This document shows, in pieces, positions 1 through 7,812 of a stretch of 64,000 nucleotides of DNA (its first letter is position 1; each line of letters opens with the position of its first letter). The notes beneath the pieces were generated by a model. That model had not been told where the DNA came from. It worked only from the letters and a program-made list of their open reading frames with translations, and ran no database searches. The position numbers were made by a program, and so were the translations under genes. Source of the DNA: Cohnella thermotolerans DSM 17683 (GTDB taxonomy: Bacteria > Bacillota > Bacilli > Paenibacillales > Paenibacillaceae). Location of the stretch: NCBI RefSeq assembly GCF_000429825.1, contig NZ_KE386955.1:174204-238203 (forward strand). The letters run 5' to 3'.

Positions 1-7
1 CGGGGCT

Positions 8-30
8 GCAATATCGAAAATCGATATTGC
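8..30 (-). terminator. Hairpin downstream of the M20 peptidase gene
   Basis: A perfect 10-bp inverted repeat (GCAATATCGA, loop AAA, TCGATATTGC) lies just after the stop of the minus-strand peptidase gene. No T-run follows within the window, so it may be a terminator or an RNA-stabilising hairpin. Confidence 0.4.
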
Positions 31-40
31 GCGCCGGCGA

Positions 41-1174
41 TCAGCCGCGCTTCAGCGCCTCGCCGACGATGGCAAGGACGAGCTCCGTCGTCTTGACCAG
101 GTTGTCGGCCAGGATACGCTCCTTCGTCGTATGGATATGCTCGTAGCCGACGGCCAGATTGACGGTCGGCACCCCTTTGCCGTTGAACACGTTGGCGTCG
201 CTGCCGCCGCCCGATTGGAACGGGCGCGGGGTGAGCCCGATGCTCGCGATCGCGTCCTTCGCGATCCGCACCACCTCGTCGTCCTCCCTGAAGCGAAACG
301 CCGGGTAGACGATCCTGCTCTCGAATTCCGCCTGCGCGCCGAATTCCGCGGCGGCCGATTCGGCCGCTTCGCGCATTGCGGCAATCTGGGCGTCCAACTT
401 CTCCCGCACAAGACTCCTGGCCTCCGCGTCGATCTTCACGTAATCGCAGACGACATTGGTCGGCCCGCCGCCTTCGATTTTGCCGACATTGGCGGTCGTC
501 TCGCTGTCGATGCGGCCTAGCGGCATGCGCGCAATCGCCTTCGAGGCGACCTCGATCGCGCTGATGCCGTCCTCGGGGTTGACGCCCGCATGGGCGGATT
601 TGCCGCGAAACGCAATCGCGATTTTCGCCTGTGTCGGGGCCGCGACGACGATGTCGCCGACCCGGCCGTTCGAATCGAGCGCGAACCCGTACCTCGCCCG
701 CAGGCGGCTTGCGTCCAGCGCCCGCGAGCCGGCAAGGCTCGATTCTTCGCCGACGGTGACAACGAACTGAATCGGGCCGTGCGGCAGCCCGCGTTCGCGA
801 ATGACGCGCAGCGCCTCGAACATCGCCGCAAGGCCCGCCTTGTCGTCGCTGCCGAGAATCGTCGTTCCGTCGCTCCGGATGTAGCCGTCGTCGTCCAGCC
901 GCGGCTTGATTCCCTTCCCCGGCGTCACGGTGTCCATATGCGACGTGAACAGCAATGCCGGAACGTTCTCCCTCCCTTCCGACGCCGGAAGCCACGCGAA
1001 CAGATTGCCCGCGCCGTGGCCCGTCTTCTCGGCCGCGTCGTCCTCCGTCACCGCAAGGCCGAGCGCTTCGAATTTGCCGCGGAGAACGACACTGATCTCC
1101 TTCTCGAAGCGCGTCTCGCTATCGATTCGGACCAATTCCATAAATTCGTCGACGATTCGCTGCCGCTCCACCAC
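41..1174 (-). CDS. M20-family metallopeptidase, PepT-like (YqjE type)
   Basis: Predicted zinc-dependent cytoplasmic aminopeptidase or deacylase of the peptidase T/YqjE group, 377 aa from the chosen start. Metal-site motifs of the family are visible: TSHMDTV (His at about residue 79), SDDKAGL near 107, GEESSLAGS near 140 with the catalytic and metal-binding Glu, and a C-terminal EHIHTTKE. The open frame extends further upstream, but the GTG at 1174 is preceded by GGGAGG at a 7-base spacing and a second GTG follows it directly. The upstream extension reads as low-complexity shadow sequence antisense to the Prli42-type gene. Its place beside the bkd block matches yqjE in Bacillus. The exact peptide substrate cannot be read from sequence. 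Confidence 0.9.
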   Translation of the reverse strand: MVERQRIVDEFMELVRIDSETRFEKEISVVLRGKFEALGLAVTEDDAAEKTGHGAGNLFAWLPASEGRENVPALLFTSHMDTVTPGKGIKPRLDDDGYIRSDGTTILGSDDKAGLAAMFEALRVIRERGLPHGPIQFVVTVGEESSLAGSRALDASRLRARYGFALDSNGRVGDIVVAAPTQAKIAIAFRGKSAHAGVNPEDGISAIEVASKAIARMPLGRIDSETTANVGKIEGGGPTNVVCDYVKIDAEARSLVREKLDAQIAAMREAAESAAAEFGAQAEFESRIVYPAFRFREDDEVVRIAKDAIASIGLTPRPFQSGGGSDANVFNGKGVPTVNLAVGYEHIHTTKERILADNLVKTTELVLAIVGEALKRG

Positions 1175-1258
1175 GACGTTTTCCTCCCTCGTCCGTATAA
1201 GGTACAATAGATACCGATGAATGTTCTTTTTCCAAATCCAAGTCAAAGGAATGATTCG

Positions 1259-1354
1259 ATGAGCAACCGGTGGTTCAAAATCGTCGTCTACGTCATGCTG
1301 TTCGCCATGATCGCTTCTACCGTGCTGGTGTCGCTCGGATCGATTCTGAGCTGA
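1259..1354 (+). CDS. prli42: Stressosome-associated small membrane protein, Prli42 type
   Basis: A 31-codon ORF encodes a peptide with a short charged head (MSNRWFK) followed by one transmembrane helix (IVVYVMLFAMIASTVLVSL). AAGGA lies 8 bases before the ATG, and a possible -10 TACAAT sits at 1203-1208. The length, the head-helix layout and the helix wording with its Y-x-M-L-x-x-M-x-x-S-T pattern match Prli42, the small Listeria protein that ties the stressosome to the membrane. The gene is convergent with lipB and overlaps its last 38 bases tail to tail. Family assignment is by recall of the family pattern; whether it feeds a stressosome here is inference. Confidence 0.75.
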   Translation: MSNRWFKIVVYVMLFAMIASTVLVSLGSILS

Positions 1355-2024
1355 CGATCTCGCCGTAACCGAACACCCGCCCGAAATGCGGAAGCAGCCG
1401 CTCGCCGATCCGCTCGACATCGAACTTCTCGCCGGTCAGCTTCTCCAGCGACGTCACGCCGTATTCGGCAATCCCGCACGGAATGATGCCCTGGAACCCG
1501 TCCTGCTCCACGTTGCGCTTCACGTTGAGCGCGAAGCCGTGGCTCGTCACGAAGCCTTTTCTCGTTCGCGCCCGGTTGAATTTGACGCCGATGGCGGCGA
1601 TTTTCTCGTCGCCTACCCACACGCCCGTATATTCGGGCTTCCGGCCGCCCTCGATGCCGAATTCGGCCAGCAAACCGATGATGGCTTCCTCCAGATTGCG
1701 CAAATAGGCGTGCAAATCCAATCCGACCGCATCCAGATACAGCAAGGGATAGCCGACCAGTTGGCCGGGCCCGTGATACGTAATGTCGCCGCCGCGATCG
1801 ATTTGGAACACTTGAATGCCGCGCCGCTCCAGCTCCTCCGGGCCGTAAAGCAAATGCTCCGGATGGCGGTCGGTGCCGATCGTGTAGGTCGGCGGATGCT
1901 CCAGCATCAGCAGCGTATCCGGCCTCTCTTCCTTGTCGATCTGGCGCACCAGACTTTTCTGCAGCTCCCAGGCCTCGCCGTAGTCCGTCCGCGACAAATA
2001 AGCGAATTCCAACCGTTTATCCAA
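1317..2024 (-). CDS. lipB: Lipoyl(octanoyl) transferase LipB
   Basis: Transfers octanoyl from octanoyl-ACP to the lipoyl domains of 2-oxoacid dehydrogenases and GcvH, the first step of lipoate assembly. It is 235 aa, the normal size. The LipB signature RGGDITYHGPGQLVGYP covers residues 77-93. The catalytic pair is Lys148 (IGVKFN) and Cys183 (IIPCGI). The start is TTG at 2024, with GGAGG 8 bases upstream. The gene lies about 220 bases downstream of bkdB on the same strand, behind a terminator-like hairpin, so it is probably its own unit. The location next to lipoate-dependent enzymes fits. B. subtilis lacks LipB and uses LipM with LipL, so this is a notable family choice. Confidence 0.93.
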   Translation of the reverse strand: MDKRLEFAYLSRTDYGEAWELQKSLVRQIDKEERPDTLLMLEHPPTYTIGTDRHPEHLLYGPEELERRGIQVFQIDRGGDITYHGPGQLVGYPLLYLDAVGLDLHAYLRNLEEAIIGLLAEFGIEGGRKPEYTGVWVGDEKIAAIGVKFNRARTRKGFVTSHGFALNVKRNVEQDGFQGIIPCGIAEYGVTSLEKLTGEKFDVERIGERLLPHFGRVFGYGEIVSSESIRATPAR

Positions 2025-2187
2025 GCTCCGCGCCTCCTTTTGGTGATCCGAATCCCCATCAACTCAATAAAACCTACGCTTTTCATTTTAGCCCAACCGC
2101 TGTGCAAGCCGCAAACGGCCAACGGCCAACGCCGCATGAACCGCACGCAGGCCCTTGCCGCGGCGTCGACTCCCGCAGCGACGCCTT

Positions 2188-2233
2188 CCAACCAAAGAAG
2201 CTGCCCCATCCGGCCATAGGGCGGACAGGCAGC
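2188..2233 (-). terminator. Likely terminator after bkdB
   Basis: On the minus strand GGCTGCC...GGGGCAGC forms a hairpin (stem GCTGCC/GGCAGC with an inner TCCG/CGGA) followed by TTCTTTGG. It lies 10 bases after the bkdB stop. Confidence 0.5.
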
Positions 2234-2243
2234 CTCCTCGACG

Positions 2244-3620
2244 TTAGTATAATTTCGTATCCAGATTGTAGCTCTCCAGATTCTCCTTGACGCGCTGCAG
2301 AAATCTTCCGCAAATGACGCCGTCGAGAATGCGGTGGTCGAGCGACAGGCAAATGTTGACCATCGAGCGGACGCCGATCATGTCGTTGATGACGACCGGC
2401 TTCTTCACGATCGATTCGAACGTCAGAATGGCCGCTTGCGGATAATTGATGATCGGCTGCGACAGGATGGAGCCGAACGCGCCCGTGTTGTTGACGGTAA
2501 ACGTTCCGCCCTGCAAGTCGCTGAGCTTGATCTTCCCTTCGCGCGTGCGGCGGGCCAGATCGTGAATCTCGTGGGCGAGGCCGGCAATGTTCTTCTGGTC
2601 GGCGTTACGGATGACCGGCGTAATGACGGAATCCTCCGTCCCGACGGCCAGCGACAGGTTGATGTCGCGCTTGACGATAATTTTGTCCGTCGCCCACACC
2701 GAGTTCATGATCGGGTAATCCTTGATCGCGTTGACGGTCGCTTTGCACAGGAACGGCATGTACGTCAAATTGATGCCTTCCTGCCGGCTGAACTCCTCCT
2801 TCAGCTTGTTGCGCAGCAGCACGAGGTTGGTGACGTCGACTTCGATCATCATCCAGCCGTGGGGAATCTCGCTGGCGCTCTGGCGCATCTTCGTGGCGAT
2901 CGAATTGCGCACGGGCGTCACGTCGATAATGTACTCGCCCCGGCCCGGAACCTCCTGCCCTTCTTCCTCGACGGTCGGAATGCGAATCGTCTCGGACAGG
3001 TGCAGCCCCGTCGTGCGAACCGGCACCTTCGGGTCCATCGGCACCTTCGCCGCCTCGCGCTCGGCGGGCGCAGCGGCCGCCGGCGCGACGGCCGCGGCGA
3101 AGCCCGCGGTCCCCTTCCGGGCGGCTTCCAGCACGTCCTTGCGCGTAATGCGCCCGCCCATGCCGGTGCCGCGCACACGGCTCAGGTCGATGCTGTGCTC
3201 CGCCGCCAGCTTCTGCACCGCCGGCGAATAGCGGTGGCGCATCGGCGCGTCGGGGTCGAACGCGGCGGGCATGAGCGGCGCCGCCGGCCGCGCGGAGGCG
3301 GCTTCGACGGGCTGCGCGGCCGCCGCAGGCGATTCGGCCCCGCCAGTGGGGGCGCTGTCCGCCGCAGCTTCCGCTTCCGTCTCGATCAGACAGACCGGCG
3401 TGCCGACGTCGACCGTCTCGCCGGCGCCTACCAATATTTTCACGAGAATTCCCTTCGCCGTCGAAGGAAGCTCCGCGTTCACTTTGTCGGTGATCAGCTC
3501 GCACAGCGGCTCGTACATCTCCACTTCCTGCCCCGGCTCCTTGAGCCAGCGGTCGATCGTGGCGGATACGAGCGATTCCGCGAGTTGCGGCATGATGACT
3601 TCTACCGTTTGCTTCGGCAT
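2244..3620 (-). CDS. bkdB: Branched-chain 2-oxoacid dehydrogenase E2 (dihydrolipoyl acyltransferase)
   Basis: Core acyltransferase of the BCKDH complex; it carries acyl groups on lipoate from E1 to CoA. It is 458 aa. The lipoyl domain occupies residues 1-80 with the lipoyl Lys at 46 (ITDKVNAE). An Ala/Pro-rich linker is followed by a peripheral subunit-binding domain near 128-167 (RYSPAVQKL...GRITRKDVL), a second Ala-rich linker, and the catalytic domain with SLDHRILDG, whose His429 and Asp433 are the expected active-site residues. AAGGAGAG precedes the ATG. The gene follows E1-beta with a 21-base gap. The family also includes pyruvate and acetoin E2; the BCKDH call rests mainly on the E1 subunits. 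Confidence 0.92.
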   Translation of the reverse strand: MPKQTVEVIMPQLAESLVSATIDRWLKEPGQEVEMYEPLCELITDKVNAELPSTAKGILVKILVGAGETVDVGTPVCLIETEAEAAADSAPTGGAESPAAAAQPVEAASARPAAPLMPAAFDPDAPMRHRYSPAVQKLAAEHSIDLSRVRGTGMGGRITRKDVLEAARKGTAGFAAAVAPAAAAPAEREAAKVPMDPKVPVRTTGLHLSETIRIPTVEEEGQEVPGRGEYIIDVTPVRNSIATKMRQSASEIPHGWMMIEVDVTNLVLLRNKLKEEFSRQEGINLTYMPFLCKATVNAIKDYPIMNSVWATDKIIVKRDINLSLAVGTEDSVITPVIRNADQKNIAGLAHEIHDLARRTREGKIKLSDLQGGTFTVNNTGAFGSILSQPIINYPQAAILTFESIVKKPVVINDMIGVRSMVNICLSLDHRILDGVICGRFLQRVKENLESYNLDTKLY

Positions 3621-3641
3621 CGGGTTCTCTCCTTCAGCGCT

Positions 3642-4628
3642 TTAAAACCGGGCCAAATCCAGCATCGCGGCTTTAAGCTTGTCCTTGTTCAGCATGAAAT
3701 GCTTCTCTCCGGGCGGATTGATCGGCATCGCCGGAACGTCGGGACCGCACAGGCGGCGGATCGGCGCATCCAGATCGTAGAGCAGCTCTTCCGAGATGAT
3801 GGCCGCCACTTCCGCGCCGACGCCGCCGGTCTTGTTGTCCTCATGGACGATCAGCACTTTGCCCGTGCGGGCAGCCGCCTCCAGAATGCCTTCCCGGTCT
3901 AGCGGCTGAATCGTGCGCAGGTCGAGAATGTGCGCTTCGATCCCTTCCTCCCGCGACAGCTCCTCCGCGGCCTGCATCGCAAAGTGAAGCGGCATGCTGT
4001 AACCGATGACGGTTATGTCGGAGCCTTCGCGCATGACGTTCGACTTGCCGATCGGCACCGTGTAATCGCCCTCGGGCACCTCGTCCGCGATCAGCCGGTA
4101 GCACTTCTTGTTCTCGAAGAACAGAACCGGATCCGGATCGCGGATCGCGGCCAGCAGCAAGCCTTTCGCGTCGTAGGCGGTCGCGGGGGCGACGATCTTC
4201 AGTCCCGGCGTGCCGAAGAAAACCGATTCCGGGCATTGCGAATGGTACAGACCGCCGAATACGCCGCCGCCGATCGGCGCGCGGATGACGAGCGGGCAGT
4301 CCCAGTCGTTGTTGGAGCGGTAGCGGATTTTGGCCGCTTCGCTAATGATCTGGTTCGTGGCCGGAAACATGAAGTCCGAATATTGCATTTCCGCAATCGG
4401 CCGCATGCCGGCCATGGCGGCGCCGATCGCGACGCCCGCGATGGCGGATTCCGCCAGCGGCGTGTCGAGCGAACGCAGCTCGCCGAACTGCTGCTGCAGC
4501 CCTTTGGTCGCGCCGAAGACGCCGCCCTTGAGCCCGACGTCCTCGCCCATGACGAAGACGCGTTCGTCGCGCTCCATCTCTTCCTTCATCGCCGTCCGGA
4601 TCGCTTCGATATATTCGATAACCGGCAT
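3642..4628 (-). CDS. bkdAB: Branched-chain 2-oxoacid dehydrogenase E1 beta subunit
   Basis: Beta chain of the thiamine-diphosphate E1 component (328 aa), which pairs with BkdAA for decarboxylation of branched 2-oxoacids and supplies starters for iso and anteiso fatty acids. The N-terminus reads MPVIEYIEAIRTAM and then GEDVGLKGGVFGAT, typical of E1-beta. PLAESAIAGVAIGAAM and the C-terminal HEDNKTGGVGAEVAA also fit. A longer frame exists upstream, but the ATG at 4628 overlaps the bkdAA stop as TAATG and has GGAGGT in front, so translational coupling decides the start. Confidence 0.93.
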   Translation of the reverse strand: MPVIEYIEAIRTAMKEEMERDERVFVMGEDVGLKGGVFGATKGLQQQFGELRSLDTPLAESAIAGVAIGAAMAGMRPIAEMQYSDFMFPATNQIISEAAKIRYRSNNDWDCPLVIRAPIGGGVFGGLYHSQCPESVFFGTPGLKIVAPATAYDAKGLLLAAIRDPDPVLFFENKKCYRLIADEVPEGDYTVPIGKSNVMREGSDITVIGYSMPLHFAMQAAEELSREEGIEAHILDLRTIQPLDREGILEAAARTGKVLIVHEDNKTGGVGAEVAAIISEELLYDLDAPIRRLCGPDVPAMPINPPGEKHFMLNKDKLKAAMLDLARF

Positions 4629-5659
4629 TACCGCACCTCCTCGGCCGAAGCTTCGGCATAGACGTAGCGGAAGGCGTCCTGCACCGGTTGGAAAGGCGCG
4701 CGCTCCCCGTATTCGGTCGCTTCGTCGATCTCCTTGCGGATGTCGGCCAGCAGCGCCTTCTCCCGCTCCTCCGACCACAGCCCGTGCTCCTCCAGATATT
4801 GCCGGAAAGCCGGAATGGCGTCCTTGCCCCGGTGAAAATCGACCTCTTCCTTCGTCCGGTACGCCATATCGTTGTCCGACGTGGAGTGCGGCGAGACGCG
4901 GTACGTCATCACTTCGACGAGCGTCGGGCCTTCGCCGGCGAGGGCCCGTTCGTGCGCTTCCTTGAACACGCGGTACACTTCAAACGGGTCGTAGCCGTCG
5001 ACCCGGTAGCCGGGGAAGCCGTAGCCGAGCGCGCGGTCGCTGATGCGTCCGGCCGACTGTTTGGAGAACGGAACCGAAATGGCGTAACCGTTGTTCTGGC
5101 AGACGAAAATGACGGGCAGCTTCATGACGCCCGCGAAATTGCAGCCTTCGTGGAAGTCGCCCTGATTGCTCGAGCCTTCCCCGAAGGAGACGAGCGAGAC
5201 GGACGGCTCTCCCCGCATCTTGGCGGCGAGCGCGAATCCGACCGCATGGGGCACCTGCGTCGTAACGGGGCTCGAGCCCGTGACGATGCGCAGCCGCTTG
5301 CAGCCGAAGTGGCCCGGCATCTGGCGGCCGGCGCTGTTCGGGTCCTCGCCTTTGGCGAATAAGGACAGCATCAGTTCTTTGACGGTCATCCCTGCGGAAA
5401 GCACGAACGCGTAATCCCGGTAATAAGGCAGGAACCAGTCCTTTTCCTTGTCCATCGCGAACGCCATGGCGACCTGCGCCGGCTCCTGGTTGACGCCCGA
5501 GATGTGAAAGTTGACTTTCCCGGCTCTCTGGAGCAATTGAGCCCGTTCGTCGAATTTGCGGGCCAGCACCATGATTTCGTACATCCGTACGACCTTCTCG
5601 TCCGTCAGCCCCAACGCGGCGTGACGGGTCTCGTTCCGAACGGAACCGATCTGGGTCAA
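4628..5659 (-). CDS. bkdAA: Branched-chain 2-oxoacid dehydrogenase E1 alpha subunit
   Basis: Alpha chain of E1 (343 aa), which binds thiamine diphosphate. The TPP motif runs from GEGSSNQGDFHEG to the paired Asn of CQNNGYAIS at about residues 167-193. GRQMPGHFG and the phosphorylation-loop-like segment YRVSPHSTSDN are as in B. subtilis BkdAA, and the segment RIVTGSSPVTTQVPHAVG is nearly the same as in that protein. It starts 150 bases after lpd with its own promoter-like sequence, and is followed without a gap by bkdAB. The ptb, bcd, buk and bkdR genes that accompany this set in B. subtilis are absent from the window. Confidence 0.93.
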   Translation of the reverse strand: MTQIGSVRNETRHAALGLTDEKVVRMYEIMVLARKFDERAQLLQRAGKVNFHISGVNQEPAQVAMAFAMDKEKDWFLPYYRDYAFVLSAGMTVKELMLSLFAKGEDPNSAGRQMPGHFGCKRLRIVTGSSPVTTQVPHAVGFALAAKMRGEPSVSLVSFGEGSSNQGDFHEGCNFAGVMKLPVIFVCQNNGYAISVPFSKQSAGRISDRALGYGFPGYRVDGYDPFEVYRVFKEAHERALAGEGPTLVEVMTYRVSPHSTSDNDMAYRTKEEVDFHRGKDAIPAFRQYLEEHGLWSEEREKALLADIRKEIDEATEYGERAPFQPVQDAFRYVYAEASAEEVR

Positions 5660-5723
5660 GGATCGCTCCTCCAGTCTATGATATAGTGTTAAAACCTGGT
5701 CTTAATACTTGAACTTAAAACTC

Positions 5724-5754
5724 ATTATACCTTCTTCCGTTCCAAAAAGGAACG
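5724..5754 (-). promoter_or_regulatory. Promoter of bkdAA with an embedded palindrome
   Basis: On the minus strand the -10 is TATAAT (5724-5729) and a weak -35 TTCCTT lies 17 bases upstream (5747-5752). The perfect inverted repeat CGTTCC-N5-GGAACG (5738-5754) covers the -35 and most of the spacer, a position suited to repressor binding. No known regulator consensus was matched. Confidence 0.45.
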
Positions 5755-5809
5755 TCCAACCCGCGGGCAGAGGAAAATGTCCCGGATTGAACGTCCGTTT
5801 GCCTTCCGA

Positions 5810-7246
5810 TCAGCCGTGCGCGGCCGAGCCGTCCAGCGCCGCCATCACTTCCTGCAGCGCTTCCGACAGCGTCGGATGCGGGTGAATCGCCCTGCCGATC
5901 TCCCAGGGCACGGCGTCGAGCAGCTTGGCGAGCGACGCCTCGGCGATCAGATCGGTCGCATGCGCCCCGACCAGATGGACGCCGAGCAGATCGCCGGTCG
6001 CCTTGTCGGCGACGACTTTCGCGAAGCCTTCCGGTTCCCCGTATACGAGAGCCTTGCCCAGAATGCGCAGCGGAATTTTGGCCGTCTTCACGTCGAAGCC
6101 GTTCGCCTTGGCGGCCGCTTCGCTCCAGCCGATGGCGGCCGCCTCCGGGCGGGAGTAGATGCAGCGGGGAACGTCGCGGCCCTCCGCCCGGCTCGTCGCC
6201 TGCGCGCGCCCGAGCAGATGGTCGACCGCCACCGCCGCTTCGTGCATGGCCGCGTGAGCCAGCTGCACCCCGCCGATGCAGTCGCCGATCGCGTAAATGT
6301 GCGGCTCGCCGGTCTGCAGGGTCGCCGGATTGACCTTGACGAAGCCGTTCTCCGTCCGGATGTCCGTGTTCTCGAAGCCCTGGTCTTCCACGTTGCCCTG
6401 ACGGCCGACGGAGACGAGCATGCGCTCCGCGGCGAGCGCAATCTTTCCGCTCCCGACGGCAATCTCCGCCTCGACCGAGCCTTCCGCTACTTTGAAGGAC
6501 GACACGTCCAGCTTCGCTCCCGCGTAAATGACCACGCCCCGCTTCTTCAGCAGCTTGGCCAACTCGTTCGAGACGTCCCTGTCTTCGCCGGGAACGATCC
6601 GGTCGGCCGTCTCCACCAGCGTCACCTTGCATCCGAAGTCGCTCAGCATCGACGCCCACTCGACGCCGATGACGCCGCCGCCGACGATGATCGCCGAAGC
6701 CGGCAAGGACGGCCATTCCAACGCTTCGTCGCTCGTCACGACCGTCTTTCCGTCGTACGGAACGCCTTCCAGCCGCCGCGGACGCGAGCCTGTCGCGACG
6801 ATCAAATGGCGCGGCACGACCGTCTCGGATTCCCCGTCCGCCAGCTCGACCGCCACCGCCCCGCTGCGCGGGGAGAAAATCGACGGGCCGATAATCCGGC
6901 CGGAGCCGCGCACGACCTGAATGCGGTGCTGGGCCATCAGCGCCTGCAGCCCTCTGTGAAGCTGCTCCACGATCGCGCTTTTGCGGGACATGACGCCGCT
7001 CCATTCGACGCCCGCTTCCCCTTTCGGCATGCGAATGCCGTATGCGGCGGCTTCCCGAATCGTCGCGAACACCTCCGCGCTGCGAAGCAGCGACTTCGAC
7101 GGTATGCAGCCTCTATGCAAACAAGTGCCTCCAAGCTTGTCCTTCTCGATAATGGCGACGCTCTTCCCGGCCTGGGCCGCCCGAACCGCCGCCGTATAGC
7201 CTCCGGGGCCGCCGCCCAGCACGGCGACATCCACCTCGATGGGCAT
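5810..7246 (-). CDS. lpdA: Dihydrolipoyl dehydrogenase (E3)
   Basis: FAD-dependent E3 that reoxidises dihydrolipoate with NAD+. It is 478 aa. The N-terminal FAD fingerprint GGGPGGYTAA is followed by the redox disulfide GGTCLHRGCIPS (Cys42 and Cys47). A NAD-binding fold (IIVGGGVIGVEWA) lies near 175, and the C-terminal interface motif HPHPTLSE carries the His-Glu dyad. It is the first gene of the bkd cluster, has its own promoter, and is divergent from the DUF2627 gene as lpdV is in Bacillus relatives. Confidence 0.95.
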   Translation of the reverse strand: MPIEVDVAVLGGGPGGYTAAVRAAQAGKSVAIIEKDKLGGTCLHRGCIPSKSLLRSAEVFATIREAAAYGIRMPKGEAGVEWSGVMSRKSAIVEQLHRGLQALMAQHRIQVVRGSGRIIGPSIFSPRSGAVAVELADGESETVVPRHLIVATGSRPRRLEGVPYDGKTVVTSDEALEWPSLPASAIIVGGGVIGVEWASMLSDFGCKVTLVETADRIVPGEDRDVSNELAKLLKKRGVVIYAGAKLDVSSFKVAEGSVEAEIAVGSGKIALAAERMLVSVGRQGNVEDQGFENTDIRTENGFVKVNPATLQTGEPHIYAIGDCIGGVQLAHAAMHEAAVAVDHLLGRAQATSRAEGRDVPRCIYSRPEAAAIGWSEAAAKANGFDVKTAKIPLRILGKALVYGEPEGFAKVVADKATGDLLGVHLVGAHATDLIAEASLAKLLDAVPWEIGRAIHPHPTLSEALQEVMAALDGSAAHG

Positions 7247-7311
7247 GGTCGCATTCCTCCGATCGCATCCGTTTTTCCTGATTCATCATGACCTATGTAG
7301 ACTCGCTCTCT

Positions 7312-7340
7312 ATTCTACCTTTTTTTCGGACGCGGGACAA
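7312..7340 (-). promoter_or_regulatory. Promoter of lpdA
   Basis: Minus-strand -35 TTGTCC (7335-7340), 17-base spacer, -10 TAGAAT (7312-7317). It lies 66 bases before the lpd start. Confidence 0.55.
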
Positions 7341-7376
7341 AGCCGGAAACGGAGCGGCTCCGAAGCTCGGTACAGG

Positions 7377-7405
7377 TGGACAGGTTTGGAGAAAATCGGT
7401 ATGAT
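7377..7405 (+). promoter_or_regulatory. Promoter of the DUF2627 gene
   Basis: -35 TGGACA (7377-7382), 17-base spacer, -10 TATGAT (7400-7405), close to the sigma-A consensus. It is divergent from and adjacent to the lpd promoter. Confidence 0.6.
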
Positions 7406-7431
7406 AGAAGGGATGGAAGGAGGGCCGTTTC

Positions 7432-7752
7432 GTGAAGCTTGTCATTTCCCGCCTGATCGCCATTTTGCTGCTTGTCGTACCGGGATTGGCTGCAGCTTAT
7501 GGATTCCTGCTTATGAAGGACGCCTTATTCGACTATTTCGCGCAGCTCGGGAACGTCGAATTGACGACGCCGAAGTTTGCATGGCTTTCGTTTGCAATCG
7601 GTTTCGTCTTGTTTATTCTAGGCGTGGGATTCATCGGCGGCTGGATTTTTTTCCGCGACCGCAAGCACAATTACCTGTCGTCCCGCTTCCGGCCCAAGCG
7701 GCAGCGCCCTCCCGGCGCTGCGGGCGAACGGAACGGCAGCACCGCCGAATAA
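7432..7752 (+). CDS. DUF2627 family small membrane protein
   Basis: 106 aa with two predicted transmembrane helices (about residues 3-25 and 43-68) and a basic C-terminal tail (FFRDRKHNY then Arg/Pro-rich). It resembles DUF2627 proteins such as YqzF, which sit next to bkd genes in Bacilli. GTG start with AAGGAGGG 7 bases upstream. It is monocistronic: a promoter lies directly before it and a terminator directly after. Function is unknown. Confidence 0.75.
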   Translation: MKLVISRLIAILLLVVPGLAAAYGFLLMKDALFDYFAQLGNVELTTPKFAWLSFAIGFVLFILGVGFIGGWIFFRDRKHNYLSSRFRPKRQRPPGAAGERNGSTAE

Positions 7753-7776
7753 GCGCCGCTACTTTGCCATCTTCAG

Positions 7777-7812
7777 ACTCCTTCCCGCCGGCAGGCGGCG
7801 AAGGAGTTTTTT
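7777..7812 (+). terminator. Terminator after the DUF2627 gene
   Basis: ACTCCTTC...GAAGGAGT stem with an inner CGCC/GGCG, followed by six T. The T-run abuts the stop of the convergent AraC-type gene, so it may act in both directions. Confidence 0.85.

Noticed and set aside
5715-7291. Long open frames of 429 and 504 codons on both strands over lpd
   Set aside because: They are Arg/Gly/Ala-rich shadows produced by high GC at third positions; lpd itself shows all family motifs and an RBS.
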